Of a stretch of 64,000 bases of DNA, positions 38,780-50,924 are shown one piece after another; the first letter of the stretch is position 1, and each line of letters opens with the position of its first letter. The stretch spans positions 475,634 to 539,633 of the forward strand of contig NZ_JACBXU010000002.1 in the NCBI RefSeq assembly GCF_013415305.1, read 5' to 3'. The position numbers were made by a program, and so were the translations under genes. The notes beneath the pieces were generated by a model, which was not told the DNA's origin, made no database searches, and saw only the letters and a program-made list of their open reading frames with translations. This stretch comes from Pantoea sp. WMus005 (GTDB lineage Bacteria; Pseudomonadota; Gammaproteobacteria; Enterobacterales; Enterobacteriaceae).

Positions 38780-40126
38780 ATGTTGAGTATTCTCTGGAGT
38801 TTCTTCGCCTTTATCATTGCGCTGGGCGTGTTGATTACCGTTCATGAGTTTGGCCATTTCTGGGTCGCTCGTCGCTGTGGCGTCAAAGTTGAGCGCTTTT
38901 CCATTGGTTTTGGTAAGTCGCTCTGGCAGCGCCGTGATCGCCACGGCACCGAATTTGTCATCGCGCTGATCCCCCTCGGCGGCTACGTTAAAATGCTCGA
39001 CGAACGCGTCGAAAGCGTGCCCGCTGAGTTGCGTCATCAGGCTTTTAACAATAAAGCCATCTGGCAGCGCGCCTCAATCATTGCGGCAGGTCCTGTCGCG
39101 AACTTCATCTTTGCCATCTTTGCCTACTGGGTTGTGTTTATTCACGGCGTACCCGGTGTGCGCCCGGTAATCGGTGAAATTTTAAACGGTTCGGTCGCCG
39201 CAGAAGCTCAAATTACACCCGGCATGGAACTTAAGGCTGTTGACGGTATCGAAACGCCTGACTGGGATGCCGTGCGTATGGCATTGGTGGGTAAAATCGG
39301 CGACAGCAGCACGACGTTAACCGTGGCCCGGTTTGGCGAGGACGCGACCCAGCAGAAACAACTGGACTTGCGGAACTGGCAGTTTGAGCCTGATAAGCAG
39401 GATCCGATTGTTGCGCTAGGGATTCAGCCACGCGGTCCGCAAATTGAGACCACGCTGGCAGAAGTGCAGGCGAACTCGCCAGCCAGTGAAGCCGGTTTGC
39501 AAGCAGGCGACAGGATCGTTAAAGTCGATGGTCAGCCATTATCGCAGTGGCAGACTTTTGTCACTCAGGTCCGGGATAACCCCGGCAAAAGCATGACGCT
39601 TGAAGTGGATCGCAGCGGTGAATCAATTGCGCTGACGATGACGCCAGAAGCGAAAGATGGCAGTAAAGCGGGCTTTGCGGGCGTGATTCCGCGCATTGTT
39701 CCGCTGCCAGAAGAGTATAAGACGGTAAGGCAGTATGGCGCGTTTGCGGCTATCGGTGAGGCCAGTGTAAAAACCTGGCAGCTCATGAAGCTCACCGTTT
39801 CCATGCTGGGCAAGTTAATAACCGGTGATGTGAAGCTGAACAACCTGAGCGGGCCAATTTCGATTGCGCAGGGTGCGGGATTGTCAGCAGAGTACGGGTT
39901 GATTTACTACCTGATGTTCCTGGCCTTGATTAGCGTCAACCTGGGCATCATCAACCTGTTCCCTCTGCCGGTTTTAGATGGTGGGCACTTGCTCTTCCTT
40001 GCGATCGAAAAGATCAAAGGTGGACCGGTGTCCGAACGAGTTCAGGACTTTAGTTATCGCATCGGTTCGATTTTACTGGTGCTGTTAATGGGGCTTGCAC
40101 TTTTCAATGATTTCTCACGTTTGTAA
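38780..40126 (+). CDS. rseP: Site-2 intramembrane zinc protease RseP
   Basis: RseP cleaves the anti-sigma factor RseA after DegS, releasing sigma-E, and also clears signal-peptide remnants. The 448 residues show the zinc motif HEFGH (H22, E23, H26), two PDZ domains in the periplasmic loop (residues about 115-310), and the C-terminal [10 protein letters not shown] metal ligand. It lies 12 bases after cdsA. It links the sigma-E pathway to this operon, whose bamA and skp products are sigma-E targets in E. coli. Confidence 0.98.
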   Translation: MLSILWSFFAFIIALGVLITVHEFGHFWVARRCGVKVERFSIGFGKSLWQRRDRHGTEFVIALIPLGGYVKMLDERVESVPAELRHQAFNNKAIWQRASIIAAGPVANFIFAIFAYWVVFIHGVPGVRPVIGEILNGSVAAEAQITPGMELKAVDGIETPDWDAVRMALVGKIGDSSTTLTVARFGEDATQQKQLDLRNWQFEPDKQDPIVALGIQPRGPQIETTLAEVQANSPASEAGLQAGDRIVKVDGQPLSQWQTFVTQVRDNPGKSMTLEVDRSGESIALTMTPEAKDGSKAGFAGVIPRIVPLPEEYKTVRQYGAFAAIGEASVKTWQLMKLTVSMLGKLITGDVKLNNLSGPISIAQGAGLSAEYGLIYYLMFLALISVNLGIINLFPLPVLDGGHLLFLAIEKIKGGPVSERVQDFSYRIGSILLVLLMGLALFNDFSRL

Positions 40127-40177
40127 CCGCTGTAACGCGAACATTCGAGGGATGTGTTAGGAAAACGCATAACAACG

Positions 40178-42589
40178 ATGGCGATGAAAAAGTTGCTCAT
40201 AGCGTCGCTGCTGTTTAGCAGCGCCACCGTTTACGGTGCAGACGATTTCGTGGTGAAGGATATTCATTTCGAAGGGCTGCAGCGAGTCGCCGTCGGCGCG
40301 GCTCTGCTGAGCATGCCAGTACGGGTTGGCGATACGGTGAATGACGATGATGTCAGAAATACCATTCGCTCGCTGTTCGCTACTGGCAACTTTGAGGATG
40401 TTCAGGTCCTGCGAGACGGTACAACGCTGATTGTCCAGGTCAAAGAACGTCCTACCATTGCCAGCATTACCTTCACCGGTAACAAAGCGGTGAAAGAGGA
40501 TCAGCTCAAACAAAACCTGGAAGCCTCAGGTGTGCGTGTCGGCGAAGCGCTGGACCGTACCACTATCTCTTCTATCGAGAAGGGACTTGAGGATTTCTAC
40601 TACAGCGTAGGTAAATATACCGCTAACGTGAAAGCTGTGGTCACGCCACTGCCACGTAACCGTGTTGATCTGAAGCTGGTCTTTACGGAAGGTGTTTCTG
40701 CCAAAATTCAGCAGATCAACATCGTCGGTAATAAAGCCTTCAGTTCTGATGAACTCATTTCCCGTTTTCAGCTGCGTGATGAAGTGCCATGGTGGAACGT
40801 CGTCGGCGATCGTAAATACCAGAAACAGAAACTGGCGGGTGACCTCGAAACCCTGCGCAGTTTCTATCTGGATCGCGGCTATGCACGCTTCAACATCGAT
40901 TCGACGCAGGTTAGCCTGACGCCTGATAAAAAGGGCATCTACATTACGGTTAACATCACCGAAGGTGACCAGTACAAAATCGCTGGCGTGATCGTCAATG
41001 GCAGCATGGCAGGCCATTCCGCAGAAATTGAACATCTGACCAAAATCCCGGCAGGCGAGCTCTATAACGGCGCTAAAGTCACGAAGATGGAAGATGACAT
41101 CAAGAAACTGCTTGGCCGCTATGGTTATGCCTATCCGCGTGTCGCCACACAGCCAGAAATTAACGATGCCGACAAAACCGTAAAACTGCACATCAATGTG
41201 GATGCGGGTAACCGCTATTACGTGCGTAACGTCCGCTTTGAAGGTAATGACACTTCAAAAGACTCGGTGTTACGTCGCGAAATGCGTCAGATGGAAGGCG
41301 CGTGGCTGGGCAGCGATCTGGTTGAACAGGGTAAAGAGCGCCTGAACCGCACCGGTTACTTTGAAACCGTTGATGTGGATACTCAGCGTGTGCCAGGTGC
41401 ACCGGACCAGGTTGATGTGGTCTACAAGGTTAAAGAGCGTAACACCGGTACCTTCAACTTCGGCGTCGGCTACGGTACCGAAAGTGGCGTGAGCTTCCAG
41501 GTTGGGGTAACCCAGGATAACTGGCTGGGCACCGGTAACACCGTGGGCATCAGCGGGACCAAAAACGATTACCAGACCTATGCTGAATTCTCGCTTACTG
41601 ACCCTTACTTCACCGTTGATGGTGTGAGTCTGGGTGGTCGTCTGTTCTACAACGACTTCAAAGCGGATAATGCGGACCTCTCTGACTATACCAACAAAAG
41701 CTATGGTCTGGATGGCACGCTCGGCTTCCCGGTTAATGAAAACAACACCCTGCGTGTGGGGCTGGGCTATGTCCATAATGACCTGTCAAACATGCAGCCG
41801 CAGGTTGCGATGTGGCGTTATCTTGACTCGGTTGGTAAGCCGCAGCAGATCAATGATAAGGGCGAATTCTCAGCAGATGACTTCACCTTTAACTACGGCT
41901 GGACTTACAACACTCTGGACCGCGGCTTCTTCCCGACATCCGGTAACCGCACCAACCTGAATGGTAAGGTAACGATTCCAGGTTCGGATAACAGCTTCTA
42001 TAAGGCCACGCTGGATAGTCAGCAATATGTGCCGATTAACCAGGATCGTACCTGGGTGCTGTTGGGACGTGGTCGTGTGGGTTATGGCGATGGACTCGGC
42101 GGCAAAGAGATGCCGTTCTATGAGAACTTCTATGCCGGTGGTTCAAGCACGGTTCGTGGCTTCCAGTCCAACACCATTGGACCGAAAGCAGCCTACCTGA
42201 ATAATAACTCGTCGAACTGTCGAATCGCTGATCCAAATGGCGTCTGTAAGTCTGACGATGCGGTGGGCGGTAACGCCATGGCGATTGCCAGCCTTGAGCT
42301 GATCACGCCAACGCCGTTCCTGAGCGAGAAGTATGCTAACTCGGTTCGTACCTCGGTGTTTGTCGATGCCGGTACCGCGTGGGATACCCATTGGGAAAAT
42401 ACGGCGGAAACGCGTGCGGCAGGCATTCCTGATTACAGCGATCCAAACAACATCCGTGTTTCAAGCGGTGTTGCGCTGCAGTGGATGTCACCGCTCGGCC
42501 CGCTGGTATTCTCTTACGCCCAGCCGTTTAAGAAAGTCGATGGAGACAAGTCAGAGCAGTTCCAGTTTAACATTGGTAAAACCTGGTAA
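40178..42589 (+). CDS. bamA: Outer membrane protein assembly factor BamA
   Basis: BamA is the core of the BAM machine that inserts beta-barrels. The 803-residue precursor has a signal peptide [20 protein letters not shown], five POTRA domains (to about residue 420), and a 16-strand Omp85 barrel with the conserved loop-6 VRGF in [16 protein letters not shown]. It ends in FNIGKTW. The start was set at ATG 40178 by similarity to E. coli; an upstream in-frame TTG would add 8 residues. The extracellular loop after [22 protein letters not shown] keeps the two loop-6 cysteines. Confidence 0.97.
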   Translation: MAMKKLLIASLLFSSATVYGADDFVVKDIHFEGLQRVAVGAALLSMPVRVGDTVNDDDVRNTIRSLFATGNFEDVQVLRDGTTLIVQVKERPTIASITFTGNKAVKEDQLKQNLEASGVRVGEALDRTTISSIEKGLEDFYYSVGKYTANVKAVVTPLPRNRVDLKLVFTEGVSAKIQQINIVGNKAFSSDELISRFQLRDEVPWWNVVGDRKYQKQKLAGDLETLRSFYLDRGYARFNIDSTQVSLTPDKKGIYITVNITEGDQYKIAGVIVNGSMAGHSAEIEHLTKIPAGELYNGAKVTKMEDDIKKLLGRYGYAYPRVATQPEINDADKTVKLHINVDAGNRYYVRNVRFEGNDTSKDSVLRREMRQMEGAWLGSDLVEQGKERLNRTGYFETVDVDTQRVPGAPDQVDVVYKVKERNTGTFNFGVGYGTESGVSFQVGVTQDNWLGTGNTVGISGTKNDYQTYAEFSLTDPYFTVDGVSLGGRLFYNDFKADNADLSDYTNKSYGLDGTLGFPVNENNTLRVGLGYVHNDLSNMQPQVAMWRYLDSVGKPQQINDKGEFSADDFTFNYGWTYNTLDRGFFPTSGNRTNLNGKVTIPGSDNSFYKATLDSQQYVPINQDRTWVLLGRGRVGYGDGLGGKEMPFYENFYAGGSSTVRGFQSNTIGPKAAYLNNNSSNCRIADPNGVCKSDDAVGGNAMAIASLELITPTPFLSEKYANSVRTSVFVDAGTAWDTHWENTAETRAAGIPDYSDPNNIRVSSGVALQWMSPLGPLVFSYAQPFKKVDGDKSEQFQFNIGKTW

Positions 42590-42699
42590 TGTTCTGAGCA
42601 GGGATGCATAGCTGAAGTATTGCTGCCGGGCAGCACCCGTTGCTGTTCCGGGGCAAACACTGTGTCGCTGACACAAACGTTGATGGTAAGGAGTTTATA

Positions 42700-43197
42700 G
42701 TGAAAAAGTTGTTGTGTGCCGCAGGTCTGGGTCTTGCTTTAGCGGTTTCCGCTGGTGTTCAGGCTGCCGACAAAATTGCAGTGGTAAACGTGTCCAGCAT
42801 TTTCCAACAGTTACCGCAACGTGCGACTGTTGCTAAACAGCTGGAAAACGAGTTCAAAGGCCGTGCAACTGAGTTGCAGAGCCAGGAACGTGATCTGCAA
42901 ACTAAAATGCAGCGTCTGCAGCGTGACGGTTCTACCATGAAGGCTAGCGAACGCAGCCGTATGGAAAAAGATGTCATGTCTCAGCGCGAAGCTTTCTCTT
43001 CAAAAGCGCAGTCTTTTGAGCAGGATAATCGCCGTCGTCAGATGGAAGAGCGTAACAAACTGCTGAGCCGTATTCAGGATGCCGTTAAGAAAGTCGCTGA
43101 CAGCGATGGCTATGACGTCGTGATCGACGCTAATGCGGTGGCTTATGCATCAAACGCAAAAGACATCACTGCTGACGTGCTGAAACAGGTTAAATAA
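42700..43197 (+). CDS. skp: Periplasmic chaperone Skp
   Basis: Skp is a trimeric jellyfish-shaped chaperone that keeps unfolded outer-membrane proteins soluble. The 165-residue precursor has a signal peptide [22 protein letters not shown] and long helical tentacles rich in charged residues ([22 protein letters not shown], and so on). Start is GTG 42700-42702 with AAGGAG upstream. It lies 3 bases before lpxD. Confidence 0.97.
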   Translation: MKKLLCAAGLGLALAVSAGVQAADKIAVVNVSSIFQQLPQRATVAKQLENEFKGRATELQSQERDLQTKMQRLQRDGSTMKASERSRMEKDVMSQREAFSSKAQSFEQDNRRRQMEERNKLLSRIQDAVKKVADSDGYDVVIDANAVAYASNAKDITADVLKQVK

Positions 43198-43200
43198 TTC

Positions 43201-44226
43201 ATGTCATCTATTCGACTGGCTGATTTAGCCCAGCAGTTGGATGCAGAATTGCATGGAGATGGCGATATTGTCATCTCCGGCATTGCTTCTATGCAATCCG
43301 CCACAACTGGTCAAATCACTTTTCTTGCAAACAGCCGTTACCGCGAGCAACTCGCCCTGATTAAGGCCTCAGCCGTGGTGCTGACGGAAGCGGATCTGGA
43401 GTGGTGCAATACCGCAGCGCTGGTAGTAAAAAATCCCTACCTGACTTATGCGCATATGGCACAAATACTCGATACCACCCCACAGCCAGCGCAGAATATT
43501 GCCCCTGGTGCGGTGATCGACCCCTCAGCCCGACTCGGCAGCAACGTCGCCATTGGCGCCAATGCAGTGATCGAAGCGGATGTTGAGCTGGGCGACAACG
43601 TGGTGATTGGTGCAGGATGTTTTGTGGGCAAAAAAACCCGTATCGGCAGCGGGACCCGACTCTGGGCGAATGTCTCTGTTTATCACGAGATCGTCATCGG
43701 CCAGGATTGTCTGATTCAGTCAGGTACTGTGATTGGTTCTGATGGTTTCGGTTACGCCAACGATCGCGGTAACTGGGTGAAAATCCCGCAGTTAGGCGCG
43801 GTAATTATCGGCGATCGCGTCGAAATAGGTGCCTGCACCACCATCGATCGCGGTGCGCTTGATAACACTCTGATCGGCAATGGTGTTATCATAGACAACC
43901 AGTGCCAGATCGCTCACAACGTAGTTATTGGCGACAATACTGCGGTTGCAGGCGGTGTGATCATGGCGGGTAGTTTGAAAATTGGACGTTATTGTATGAT
44001 TGGCGGTGCCAGTGTCATTAACGGCCATATGGAAATCTGTGACAAAGTAACGGTGACCGGTATGGGTATGGTCATGCGTCCTATCACAGAGCCGGGCGTT
44101 TATTCGTCAGGCATTCCGCTGCAACCCAACAAAACCTGGCGTAAAACTGCAGCGCTGGTGATGAACATCGATGATATGAGCAAACGCTTAAAAGCCATCG
44201 AGCGCAAAGTCGGCAAAGACGACTAA
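43201..44226 (+). CDS. lpxD: UDP-3-O-(3-hydroxymyristoyl)glucosamine N-acyltransferase
   Basis: LpxD adds the second acyl chain in lipid A synthesis. The 341-residue protein has an N-terminal uridine-binding domain, a left-handed beta-helix of hexapeptide repeats ([22 protein letters not shown]), the catalytic His region in [14 protein letters not shown] (near residue 239), and a C-terminal helix. It begins 3 bases after the skp stop. Confidence 0.98.
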   Translation: MSSIRLADLAQQLDAELHGDGDIVISGIASMQSATTGQITFLANSRYREQLALIKASAVVLTEADLEWCNTAALVVKNPYLTYAHMAQILDTTPQPAQNIAPGAVIDPSARLGSNVAIGANAVIEADVELGDNVVIGAGCFVGKKTRIGSGTRLWANVSVYHEIVIGQDCLIQSGTVIGSDGFGYANDRGNWVKIPQLGAVIIGDRVEIGACTTIDRGALDNTLIGNGVIIDNQCQIAHNVVIGDNTAVAGGVIMAGSLKIGRYCMIGGASVINGHMEICDKVTVTGMGMVMRPITEPGVYSSGIPLQPNKTWRKTAALVMNIDDMSKRLKAIERKVGKDD

Positions 44227-44301
44227 CCGCCATCCCAAAACTGACCGGCTTTCATAATAAAAATGTTAAGCAGGGAAGCCCGGCGCCACAGAACCTATTT
44301 G

Positions 44302-44337
44302 CGGCCTGCGGAAGATCATTTTGATCTGTGCAGGCCG
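44302..44337 (+). promoter_or_regulatory. Two-tier stem-loop between lpxD and fabZ
   Basis: An outer stem CGGCCTGC/GCAGGCCG (44302-44309, 44330-44337) encloses an inner stem AGATCA/TGATCT (44313-44318, 44322-44327) with a TTT loop. It lies about 40 bases before the fabZ TTG start. No T-run follows, so it is a leader or processing structure rather than a terminator. Confidence 0.6.
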
Positions 44338-44378
44338 TGTTATTGATGTCATCAGATTTTTAGGACAGGAAGAGTATT

Positions 44379-44834
44379 TTGACTACTGAAACTCATACTC
44401 TGAAAATTGAAGAGATTTTAGAGCTGCTGCCGCACCGCTATCCGTTTCTGCTGGTAGATCGCGTGCTCGAATTTGAAGAGCACAAATACCTGCGTGCAGT
44501 GAAGAACGTTTCTGTTAATGAACCGTTTTTCCAGGGGCACTTCCCTGGTAAACCGATTTTTCCTGGCGTTCTGATCCTGGAAGCGATGGCGCAGGCTACC
44601 GGTATTCTGGCGTTTAAAAGCGTAGGTAAACTGGAGCCAGGCGAACTCTATTACTTTGCCGGTATCGACAGTGCCCGCTTCAAGCGCCCTGTGGTACCAG
44701 GTGACCAAATGATCATGGAAGTCACTTTCGAGAAAACCCGCCGTGGTCTGACTCGCTTTAAAGGCGTGGCGACTGTCGACGGTAAAATCGTTTGTGAAGC
44801 GACCATGATGTGTGCCCGCAGCCGGGAGGCATAA
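44379..44834 (+). CDS. fabZ: 3-hydroxyacyl-[acyl-carrier-protein] dehydratase FabZ
   Basis: FabZ dehydrates 3-hydroxyacyl-ACP in fatty-acid elongation and competes with LpxA for 3-hydroxymyristoyl-ACP. The 151-residue hot-dog-fold enzyme has H54 in [11 protein letters not shown] and E68 in [11 protein letters not shown]. Translation begins at TTG (44379-44381) after AGGAAGAGTATT, as in E. coli. It is the only gene of the block preceded by a long gap (152 bases), which holds a stem-loop. Confidence 0.97.
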   Translation: MTTETHTLKIEEILELLPHRYPFLLVDRVLEFEEHKYLRAVKNVSVNEPFFQGHFPGKPIFPGVLILEAMAQATGILAFKSVGKLEPGELYYFAGIDSARFKRPVVPGDQMIMEVTFEKTRRGLTRFKGVATVDGKIVCEATMMCARSREA

Positions 44835-44837
44835 TTC

Positions 44838-45626
44838 GTGATTGATCCAACAGCCACTATCCATCCCAGTTCTGTCATCGAAGAGGGCGCTGTCATTGGC
44901 GCCCGTGTTCACATTGGCCCGTTTTGCTTTATTGGCGCGAATGTTGAGATCGGTGAGGGAACGGTACTGAAGTCACACGTTGTGGTAAACGGCCACACGC
45001 GTATCGGTAAAGATAATCAGATCTATCAGTTCGCCTCGATTGGCGAAGTGAATCAGGATCTGAAATATGCCGGTGAGCCAACACGGGTAGAGATCGGAGA
45101 TCGCAACCGCATCCGTGAAAGCGTGACGATTCATCGCGGCACCACTCAGGGTGGCCATGTCACCACTGTGGGCAGCGATAATCTGCTGATGGTGAATGTC
45201 CACATCGCGCATGACTGCGTGATTGGCAACCGCTGTATCTTCGCCAACAACGCTACCCTGGGTGGCCATGTCACGGTCGATGATTTCGCCATTATTGGCG
45301 GCATGACAGCGGTACATCAGTGGTGCATCATCGGTGCTCACGTGATGGTAGGTGGCTGTTCCGGCGTGGCGCAGGATGTGCCACCTTACGTTATTGCGCA
45401 AGGCAACCACGCTACGCCGTTCGGGATCAATATCGAAGGTCTTAAACGCCGTGGCTTCAGTAAAGAGTCGTTGCACGCGATTCGCAACGCCTACAAGCTG
45501 CTCTATCGCAGCGGCAGAACGCTTGAAGAAGTGAAGCCTGAGATCGAAGCCATCGCGCAGCAGCACAGCGAAGTGCAGCCTTTCTACGACTTCTTCACCC
45601 GTTCAACTCGTGGATTAATTCGTTAA
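44838..45626 (+). CDS. lpxA: UDP-N-acetylglucosamine acyltransferase LpxA
   Basis: LpxA performs the first step of lipid A synthesis, moving 3-hydroxymyristate from ACP to UDP-GlcNAc. The 262-residue protein has the hexapeptide-repeat beta-helix ([32 protein letters not shown]), the catalytic His in [13 protein letters not shown] and a helical C-terminus. It starts at GTG 44838, 3 bases after fabZ. Confidence 0.98.
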   Translation: MIDPTATIHPSSVIEEGAVIGARVHIGPFCFIGANVEIGEGTVLKSHVVVNGHTRIGKDNQIYQFASIGEVNQDLKYAGEPTRVEIGDRNRIRESVTIHRGTTQGGHVTTVGSDNLLMVNVHIAHDCVIGNRCIFANNATLGGHVTVDDFAIIGGMTAVHQWCIIGAHVMVGGCSGVAQDVPPYVIAQGNHATPFGINIEGLKRRGFSKESLHAIRNAYKLLYRSGRTLEEVKPEIEAIAQQHSEVQPFYDFFTRSTRGLIR

Positions 45627-45630
45627 TACC

Positions 45631-46779
45631 ATGTCAGCGCGTCCTTTAACGATTGCCCTGGTCGCCGGAGAAACCTCCGGCGATATTCTTGGTGCAGGTC
45701 TGATTCGAGCCCTCAAAACCCGCCACCCTGATGCACGCTTTGTCGGCGTGGCGGGGCCACTGATGCAGGCAGAAGGGTGTGAAGCCTGGTATGAGATGGA
45801 AGAGCTGGCGGTAATGGGCATCGTTGAGGTGCTGGGTCGCCTGCGACGTCTGCTGACAATCCGCCGTGATCTCACGCAGCGCTTTACCGAACTCAGACCT
45901 GATGTCTTTGTCGGCATTGATGCGCCCGATTTTAATATCACGCTGGAAGGCAATCTCAAACAAACGGGCATTCGCACTATCCACTATGTCAGTCCATCAG
46001 TGTGGGCATGGCGTCAAAAACGCGTGTTTAAGATTGGTCGTAACACCGATCTGGTGCTCGCCTTCCTGCCGTTTGAAAAAGCCTTCTACGATCGCTATAA
46101 CGTTCCCTGCCGCTTTATCGGTCACACCATGGCGGATGCCATGCCGCTGCAACCTGATAAACTGGCTGCACGCCGTCATCTCAGCATTGCCGATGATGCG
46201 CTCTGTCTGGCCCTGCTGCCCGGCAGCCGGGGTGCGGAAGTGGAAATGCTCAGCGCTGATTTCCTTAAAACCGCTCAATTGTTGCGTCGTCACTATCCGG
46301 CGCTGGAAATTGTGGTGCCGCTGGTTAACGCGCGTCGCCGCGAACAGTTTGAGAAGATCAAAGCCGAAGTCGCTCCCGAGCTGCCGATGCATCTGCTGGA
46401 TGGTCAGGGACGTGAAGCAATGATTGCGAGCGATGCCGCACTCCTGGCGTCCGGTACTGCCGCACTGGAGTGCATGCTGGCAAAATGCCCCATGGTCGTC
46501 GGGTATCGCATGAAGCCGGTCACTTTCTGGCTGGCTAAACGGCTGGTGAAAACGCCTTACGTCTCGCTGCCAAACCTGCTGGCAGGGCGAGAGCTGGTCA
46601 AAGAGTTACTGCAGGATGAGTGCCAGCCTGAAGCCCTGGCCGCGGCATTAGATCCGCTGTTGCATACCGGACCCGAGCGCGAAACATTGCTGCAGACGTT
46701 TCATGAATTACATCAACAGATCCGCTGGAACGCCGATGAGCAGGCAGCGGATGCGGTACTGGAGCTGGTGAATGCCTGA
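45631..46779 (+). CDS. lpxB: Lipid-A-disaccharide synthase LpxB
   Basis: LpxB is a GT19 glycosyltransferase that condenses UDP-diacylglucosamine and lipid X. The 382-residue protein shows [50 protein letters not shown] and [15 protein letters not shown]. It overlaps rnhB by 8 bases. Confidence 0.98.
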   Translation: MSARPLTIALVAGETSGDILGAGLIRALKTRHPDARFVGVAGPLMQAEGCEAWYEMEELAVMGIVEVLGRLRRLLTIRRDLTQRFTELRPDVFVGIDAPDFNITLEGNLKQTGIRTIHYVSPSVWAWRQKRVFKIGRNTDLVLAFLPFEKAFYDRYNVPCRFIGHTMADAMPLQPDKLAARRHLSIADDALCLALLPGSRGAEVEMLSADFLKTAQLLRRHYPALEIVVPLVNARRREQFEKIKAEVAPELPMHLLDGQGREAMIASDAALLASGTAALECMLAKCPMVVGYRMKPVTFWLAKRLVKTPYVSLPNLLAGRELVKELLQDECQPEALAAALDPLLHTGPERETLLQTFHELHQQIRWNADEQAADAVLELVNA

Positions 46780-47398
46780 TTTTATCTATCCTGTCGCCAG
46801 ACTGATTGCCGGAGTGGACGAAGTGGGTCGCGGTCCGCTGGTCGGCGCGGTGGTCACTGCTGCTGTGATCCTCGATCCGGCAAACCCGATTACCGGCCTG
46901 GCTGACTCGAAGAAGCTGTCGGAAAAACGCCGCCTGGCCTTGTACGACGAAATCAAAGAGAAAGCGCTGGCATGGAGTCTGGGGCGCGCAGAACCCGAAG
47001 AAATCGATCAGCTCAACATTCTGCACGCTACCATGCTGGCGATGCAGCGCGCCGTTGCTGGCCTGAGTATTCAGCCCGACTATGTGTTGATTGATGGAAA
47101 TCGTTGTCCGGCACTGGCTATGCCTTCTCAGGCCGTCGTCAAAGGGGATAGCCTGATTGCCGAAATCAGTGCGGCATCGATCATCGCCAAAGTATCGCGT
47201 GATCGTGAAATGGCCGAACTGGACCTGCTGTTCCCGCAGTATGGTTTTGCGCAGCACAAAGGTTATCCGACGGCGCTGCATATGGAAAAACTGACGCAAT
47301 ATGGCGTCACGCCGCACCACCGTCGCAGTTTTGCGCCCGTACGCAATGCGCTGCTCGATGCTGAAGTACTGGCTGCCCGCCAGACCCTTACGCTTTAA
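46772..47398 (+). CDS. rnhB: Ribonuclease HII
   Basis: RNase HII cuts RNA in RNA-DNA hybrids and removes single ribonucleotides from DNA. The 208-residue chain has catalytic D16 and E17 in [13 protein letters not shown], plus [10 protein letters not shown] and [16 protein letters not shown] 46772 lies within the end of lpxB, so translation is probably coupled. Confidence 0.97.
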   Translation: MPDFIYPVARLIAGVDEVGRGPLVGAVVTAAVILDPANPITGLADSKKLSEKRRLALYDEIKEKALAWSLGRAEPEEIDQLNILHATMLAMQRAVAGLSIQPDYVLIDGNRCPALAMPSQAVVKGDSLIAEISAASIIAKVSRDREMAELDLLFPQYGFAQHKGYPTALHMEKLTQYGVTPHHRRSFAPVRNALLDAEVLAARQTLTL

Positions 47399-47429
47399 TA
47401 GCCTGACGCTGTTTTAACCGGAAACTGAT

Positions 47430-50400
47430 ATGGCTGAACCCCGTTTTATACATCTGCGTGTCCACAGTGACTATTCTATGGTTGATGGCCTGGCGAAAAC
47501 CGGGCCGTTGATCAAGAAGGCGGCAGCCCTTGGCATGCCTGCGATAGCGATTACCGACTTCACTAACCTCTGTGGCCTGGTGAAATTTTACGGTGGTGCA
47601 CACAGCGCAGGGATAAAGCCGGTCATTGGTGCTGATTTCAACGTTGCCAGTGAGCTGATGGGCGATGAACTGACACAGCTTACCGTGCTGGCATCCAGCA
47701 ATATTGGATATCAGAATCTGACGCTGCTGATCTCCCGCGCCTATCAGCGTGGTTATGGCGTCGACGGCCCCATCATTGATCGCGACTGGCTGATTGAATT
47801 GCAGGAAGGATTAATTCTGCTGTCGGGTGGACGCCGTGGTGATGTGGGTCGCAGCCTGTTGCGCGGTAACAATGCCCTGGTTTCGCAGTGTCTTTCGTTT
47901 TATCAGCAGCATTTTCCCGACCGCTATTATCTGGAGCTGATTCGTACCGGTCGTCAGGACGAAGAGAGCTATCTGCATGCGGCAGTTGAACTGGCGATCG
48001 CAGAGGGAATACCGGTCGTTGCCACCAATGAAGTCTGTTTTATCAATGCAGAAGACTTCGATGCGCATGAAATTCGCGTTGCCATTCATGATGGCTATAC
48101 GCTGGATGATCCCAAGCGTCCGCGCAACTACAGTCCTCAGCAATATATGCGCAGCGAAGAGGAGATGTGTGAGCTGTTTTCGGACATCCCGGAAGCGCTT
48201 GAAAACAGCGTAGAGATTGCTAAGCGTTGTAATGTGACGGTGCGACTGGGCGAGTATTTCCTGCCGCAGTTCCCGACCGGCGACATGACTACTGAAGATT
48301 ATCTGGTGGTGAAATCCCGTGAGGGCCTGGAAGAGCGTCTGGCGTTCCTGTTCCCGGACGAAGCTGAACGTCTGGATAAACGTCCGGAATATGATGAGCG
48401 TCTGGAGATTGAGCTCACCGTTATTAACCAGATGGGATTCCCTGGTTACTTCCTGATCGTAATGGAGTTCATCCAGTGGTCCAAAGATAACGGCGTGCCG
48501 GTCGGGCCGGGTCGTGGCTCCGGTGCTGGTTCATTGGTGGCCTATGCGCTGAAAATCACCGATATCGATCCGCTGGAATTTGACCTGCTGTTCGAACGTT
48601 TTCTGAACCCGGAACGTGTCTCGATGCCCGACTTTGACGTCGACTTCTGCATGGAGAAGCGCGATCAGGTGATCGAACACGTCGCAGATATGTATGGACG
48701 TGAAGCGGTTTCCCAGATTATTACCTTCGGCACCATGGCGGCCAAAGCGGTCATCCGCGATGTGGGCCGTGTGCTGGGTCATCCTTACGGCTTTGTCGAT
48801 CGCATTTCAAAACTGATACCGCCCGATCCCGGCATGACGCTGGAAAAAGCGTTTATCGCTGAACCGCAGCTTCCTGCGATGTATGACGCAGATGAAGAGG
48901 TTAAAGCGCTGATCGACATGGCGCGTAAGCTGGAAGGGGTTACGCGAAACGCGGGTAAACATGCAGGTGGCGTGGTCATTGCGCCCACGAAGATCACCGA
49001 TTTTGCGCCGCTCTACTGCGATGAGCATGGGCAGTTCCCGGTCACCCAGTTCGATAAAAATGACGTGGAATATGCTGGCCTGGTGAAGTTCGACTTCCTG
49101 GGTTTGCGTACGCTGACGATCATCGACTGGGCACTGAAGATGATCAATCCGCGCCGGGAAAAACAGGGTCTGGAGCCGATCGACATCGCTTCTATCCCGC
49201 TGGATGATAAGAAAAGTTTCGACATGCTACAGCGCTCGGAAACCACTGCGGTATTCCAGCTTGAATCGCGCGGCATGAAAGATCTGATTAAGCGTCTGAA
49301 GCCTGACTGCTTTGAAGATATGATCGCACTGGTAGCGCTATTCCGTCCCGGTCCACTACAGTCGGGCATGGTAGATAACTTCATTGACCGTAAACATGGC
49401 CGTGAAGCGATCTCTTATCCTGATATCCAGTGGCAGCACGAAAGTCTGAAGCCAGTACTGGAGCCAACCTACGGCATCATCCTCTATCAGGAACAGGTGA
49501 TGCAGATCGCCCAGGTTCTCTCCGGTTACACCCTGGGTGGTGCAGATATGCTGCGTCGCGCCATGGGTAAAAAGAAACCCGAAGAGATGGCCAAACAGCG
49601 TTCCGTATTCCGTGACGGCGCCGAAAGCATGGGTATCGACGGCGAACTGTCGATGAAGATCTTCGATCTGGTAGAAAAATTTGCAGGTTATGGCTTTAAC
49701 AAGTCACACTCTGCGGCTTACGCACTGGTTTCCTACCAGACCCTGTGGCTGAAAGCGCACTATCCGGCAGAGTTCATGGCGGCGGTAATGACCGCCGATA
49801 TGGATAACACCGAGAAGGTGGTTGGTCTGGTCGATGAGTGCTGGCGGATGGGGCTGAAAGTCCTGCCGCCCGATATTAACTCCGGTCTTTATCCCTTCCA
49901 CGTCAATGACGCGGGTGAGATCGTCTACGGAATCGGCGCGATCAAAGGCGTGGGTGAAGGCCCGATCGAAGCGATCATTGATGCCCGTAATGAAGGCGGC
50001 TATTTCCGCGAGCTGTTTGATCTCTGCGCCCGTACCGACACCAAAAAGATCAACCGTCGGGTGATGGAGAAGCTGATCATGTCCGGGGCATTTGATCGCC
50101 TTGGACCGCATCGTGCGGCGCTGATGAGTTCACTCAGTGACGCGTTAAAAGCCGCCGATCAGCATGCGAAAGCCGAAGCGATTGGCCAGGCGGATATGTT
50201 TGGCGTGCTGGCAGAAGAGCCGGAGCAGGTTGAGAAGTCGTATGCCAGCGTCACGCCATGGCCTGAACAGGTGCAACTGGATGGCGAGCGGGAAACGCTG
50301 GGGCTATACCTTACCGGCCATCCGATTAATCAGTATCTGAAAGAAATTGAGCGTTACGTTGGCGGGGTGCGGCTGAAAGATATGCATCCTACCGATCGGG

Positions 50401-50912
50401 GTAAAATTACAGTGGCGGCCGGTCTGGTGATCGCCGCACGGGTAATGGTCACCAAACGCGGCAACCGAATTGGTATCTGTACTCTTGACGATCGCTCCGG
50501 TCGTCTTGAGGTGATGTTATTTACCGATGCGTTAGATAAATACCAGCAGTTGCTGGAGAAAGACCGAATCCTGATCGTTAGCGGACAGGTCAGCTTTGAT
50601 GACTTCAGTGGTGGGCTTAAAATGACCGCTCGTGAAGTCATGGACATCGACGAAGCTCGCGAAAAATACGCGCGCGGACTTGCTATCTCGCTGACGGACA
50701 GGCAAATTGATGACCAGCTATTAAACCGGCTCCGTCAGTCCCTGGAACCTCATCGATCAGGGACTATTCCGGTGAATCTCTACTATCAGAGAGCCGACGC
50801 GCGAGCGAAGCTGCGCTTTGGTGCAGCGTGGCGAGTTTCGCCCAGCGATCGTTTACTTAACGATCTGCGCTCGTTGATTGGATCGGAGCAGGTGGAACTG
50901 GAGTTTGACTAG
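47430..50912 (+). CDS. dnaE: DNA polymerase III subunit alpha
   Basis: DnaE is the replicative polymerase. The 1160-residue protein has an N-terminal PHP domain ([16 protein letters not shown]), the catalytic aspartates D401 and D403 in MPDFDVDFC and D555 in KFDFLGLRT, the tandem HhH region, the beta-clamp-binding motif QADMF at residues 920-924, an OB fold and the C-terminal tau-binding part. Numbering matches E. coli exactly. It begins 31 bases after rnhB and ends 12 bases before accA. Confidence 0.99.
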   Translation: MAEPRFIHLRVHSDYSMVDGLAKTGPLIKKAAALGMPAIAITDFTNLCGLVKFYGGAHSAGIKPVIGADFNVASELMGDELTQLTVLASSNIGYQNLTLLISRAYQRGYGVDGPIIDRDWLIELQEGLILLSGGRRGDVGRSLLRGNNALVSQCLSFYQQHFPDRYYLELIRTGRQDEESYLHAAVELAIAEGIPVVATNEVCFINAEDFDAHEIRVAIHDGYTLDDPKRPRNYSPQQYMRSEEEMCELFSDIPEALENSVEIAKRCNVTVRLGEYFLPQFPTGDMTTEDYLVVKSREGLEERLAFLFPDEAERLDKRPEYDERLEIELTVINQMGFPGYFLIVMEFIQWSKDNGVPVGPGRGSGAGSLVAYALKITDIDPLEFDLLFERFLNPERVSMPDFDVDFCMEKRDQVIEHVADMYGREAVSQIITFGTMAAKAVIRDVGRVLGHPYGFVDRISKLIPPDPGMTLEKAFIAEPQLPAMYDADEEVKALIDMARKLEGVTRNAGKHAGGVVIAPTKITDFAPLYCDEHGQFPVTQFDKNDVEYAGLVKFDFLGLRTLTIIDWALKMINPRREKQGLEPIDIASIPLDDKKSFDMLQRSETTAVFQLESRGMKDLIKRLKPDCFEDMIALVALFRPGPLQSGMVDNFIDRKHGREAISYPDIQWQHESLKPVLEPTYGIILYQEQVMQIAQVLSGYTLGGADMLRRAMGKKKPEEMAKQRSVFRDGAESMGIDGELSMKIFDLVEKFAGYGFNKSHSAAYALVSYQTLWLKAHYPAEFMAAVMTADMDNTEKVVGLVDECWRMGLKVLPPDINSGLYPFHVNDAGEIVYGIGAIKGVGEGPIEAIIDARNEGGYFRELFDLCARTDTKKINRRVMEKLIMSGAFDRLGPHRAALMSSLSDALKAADQHAKAEAIGQADMFGVLAEEPEQVEKSYASVTPWPEQVQLDGERETLGLYLTGHPINQYLKEIERYVGGVRLKDMHPTDRGKITVAAGLVIAARVMVTKRGNRIGICTLDDRSGRLEVMLFTDALDKYQQLLEKDRILIVSGQVSFDDFSGGLKMTAREVMDIDEAREKYARGLAISLTDRQIDDQLLNRLRQSLEPHRSGTIPVNLYYQRADARAKLRFGAAWRVSPSDRLLNDLRSLIGSEQVELEFD

Positions 50913-50924
50913 AACAGGAACATT

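Noticed and set aside
40526..41191. A 221-residue open frame antisense to bamA
   Set aside because: Shadow of the POTRA-coding region; no recognised motifs.
42640..42699. Upstream extension of skp from a TTG
   Set aside because: The signal peptide begins at the GTG at 42700; the extension adds residues before the signal that the family lacks.
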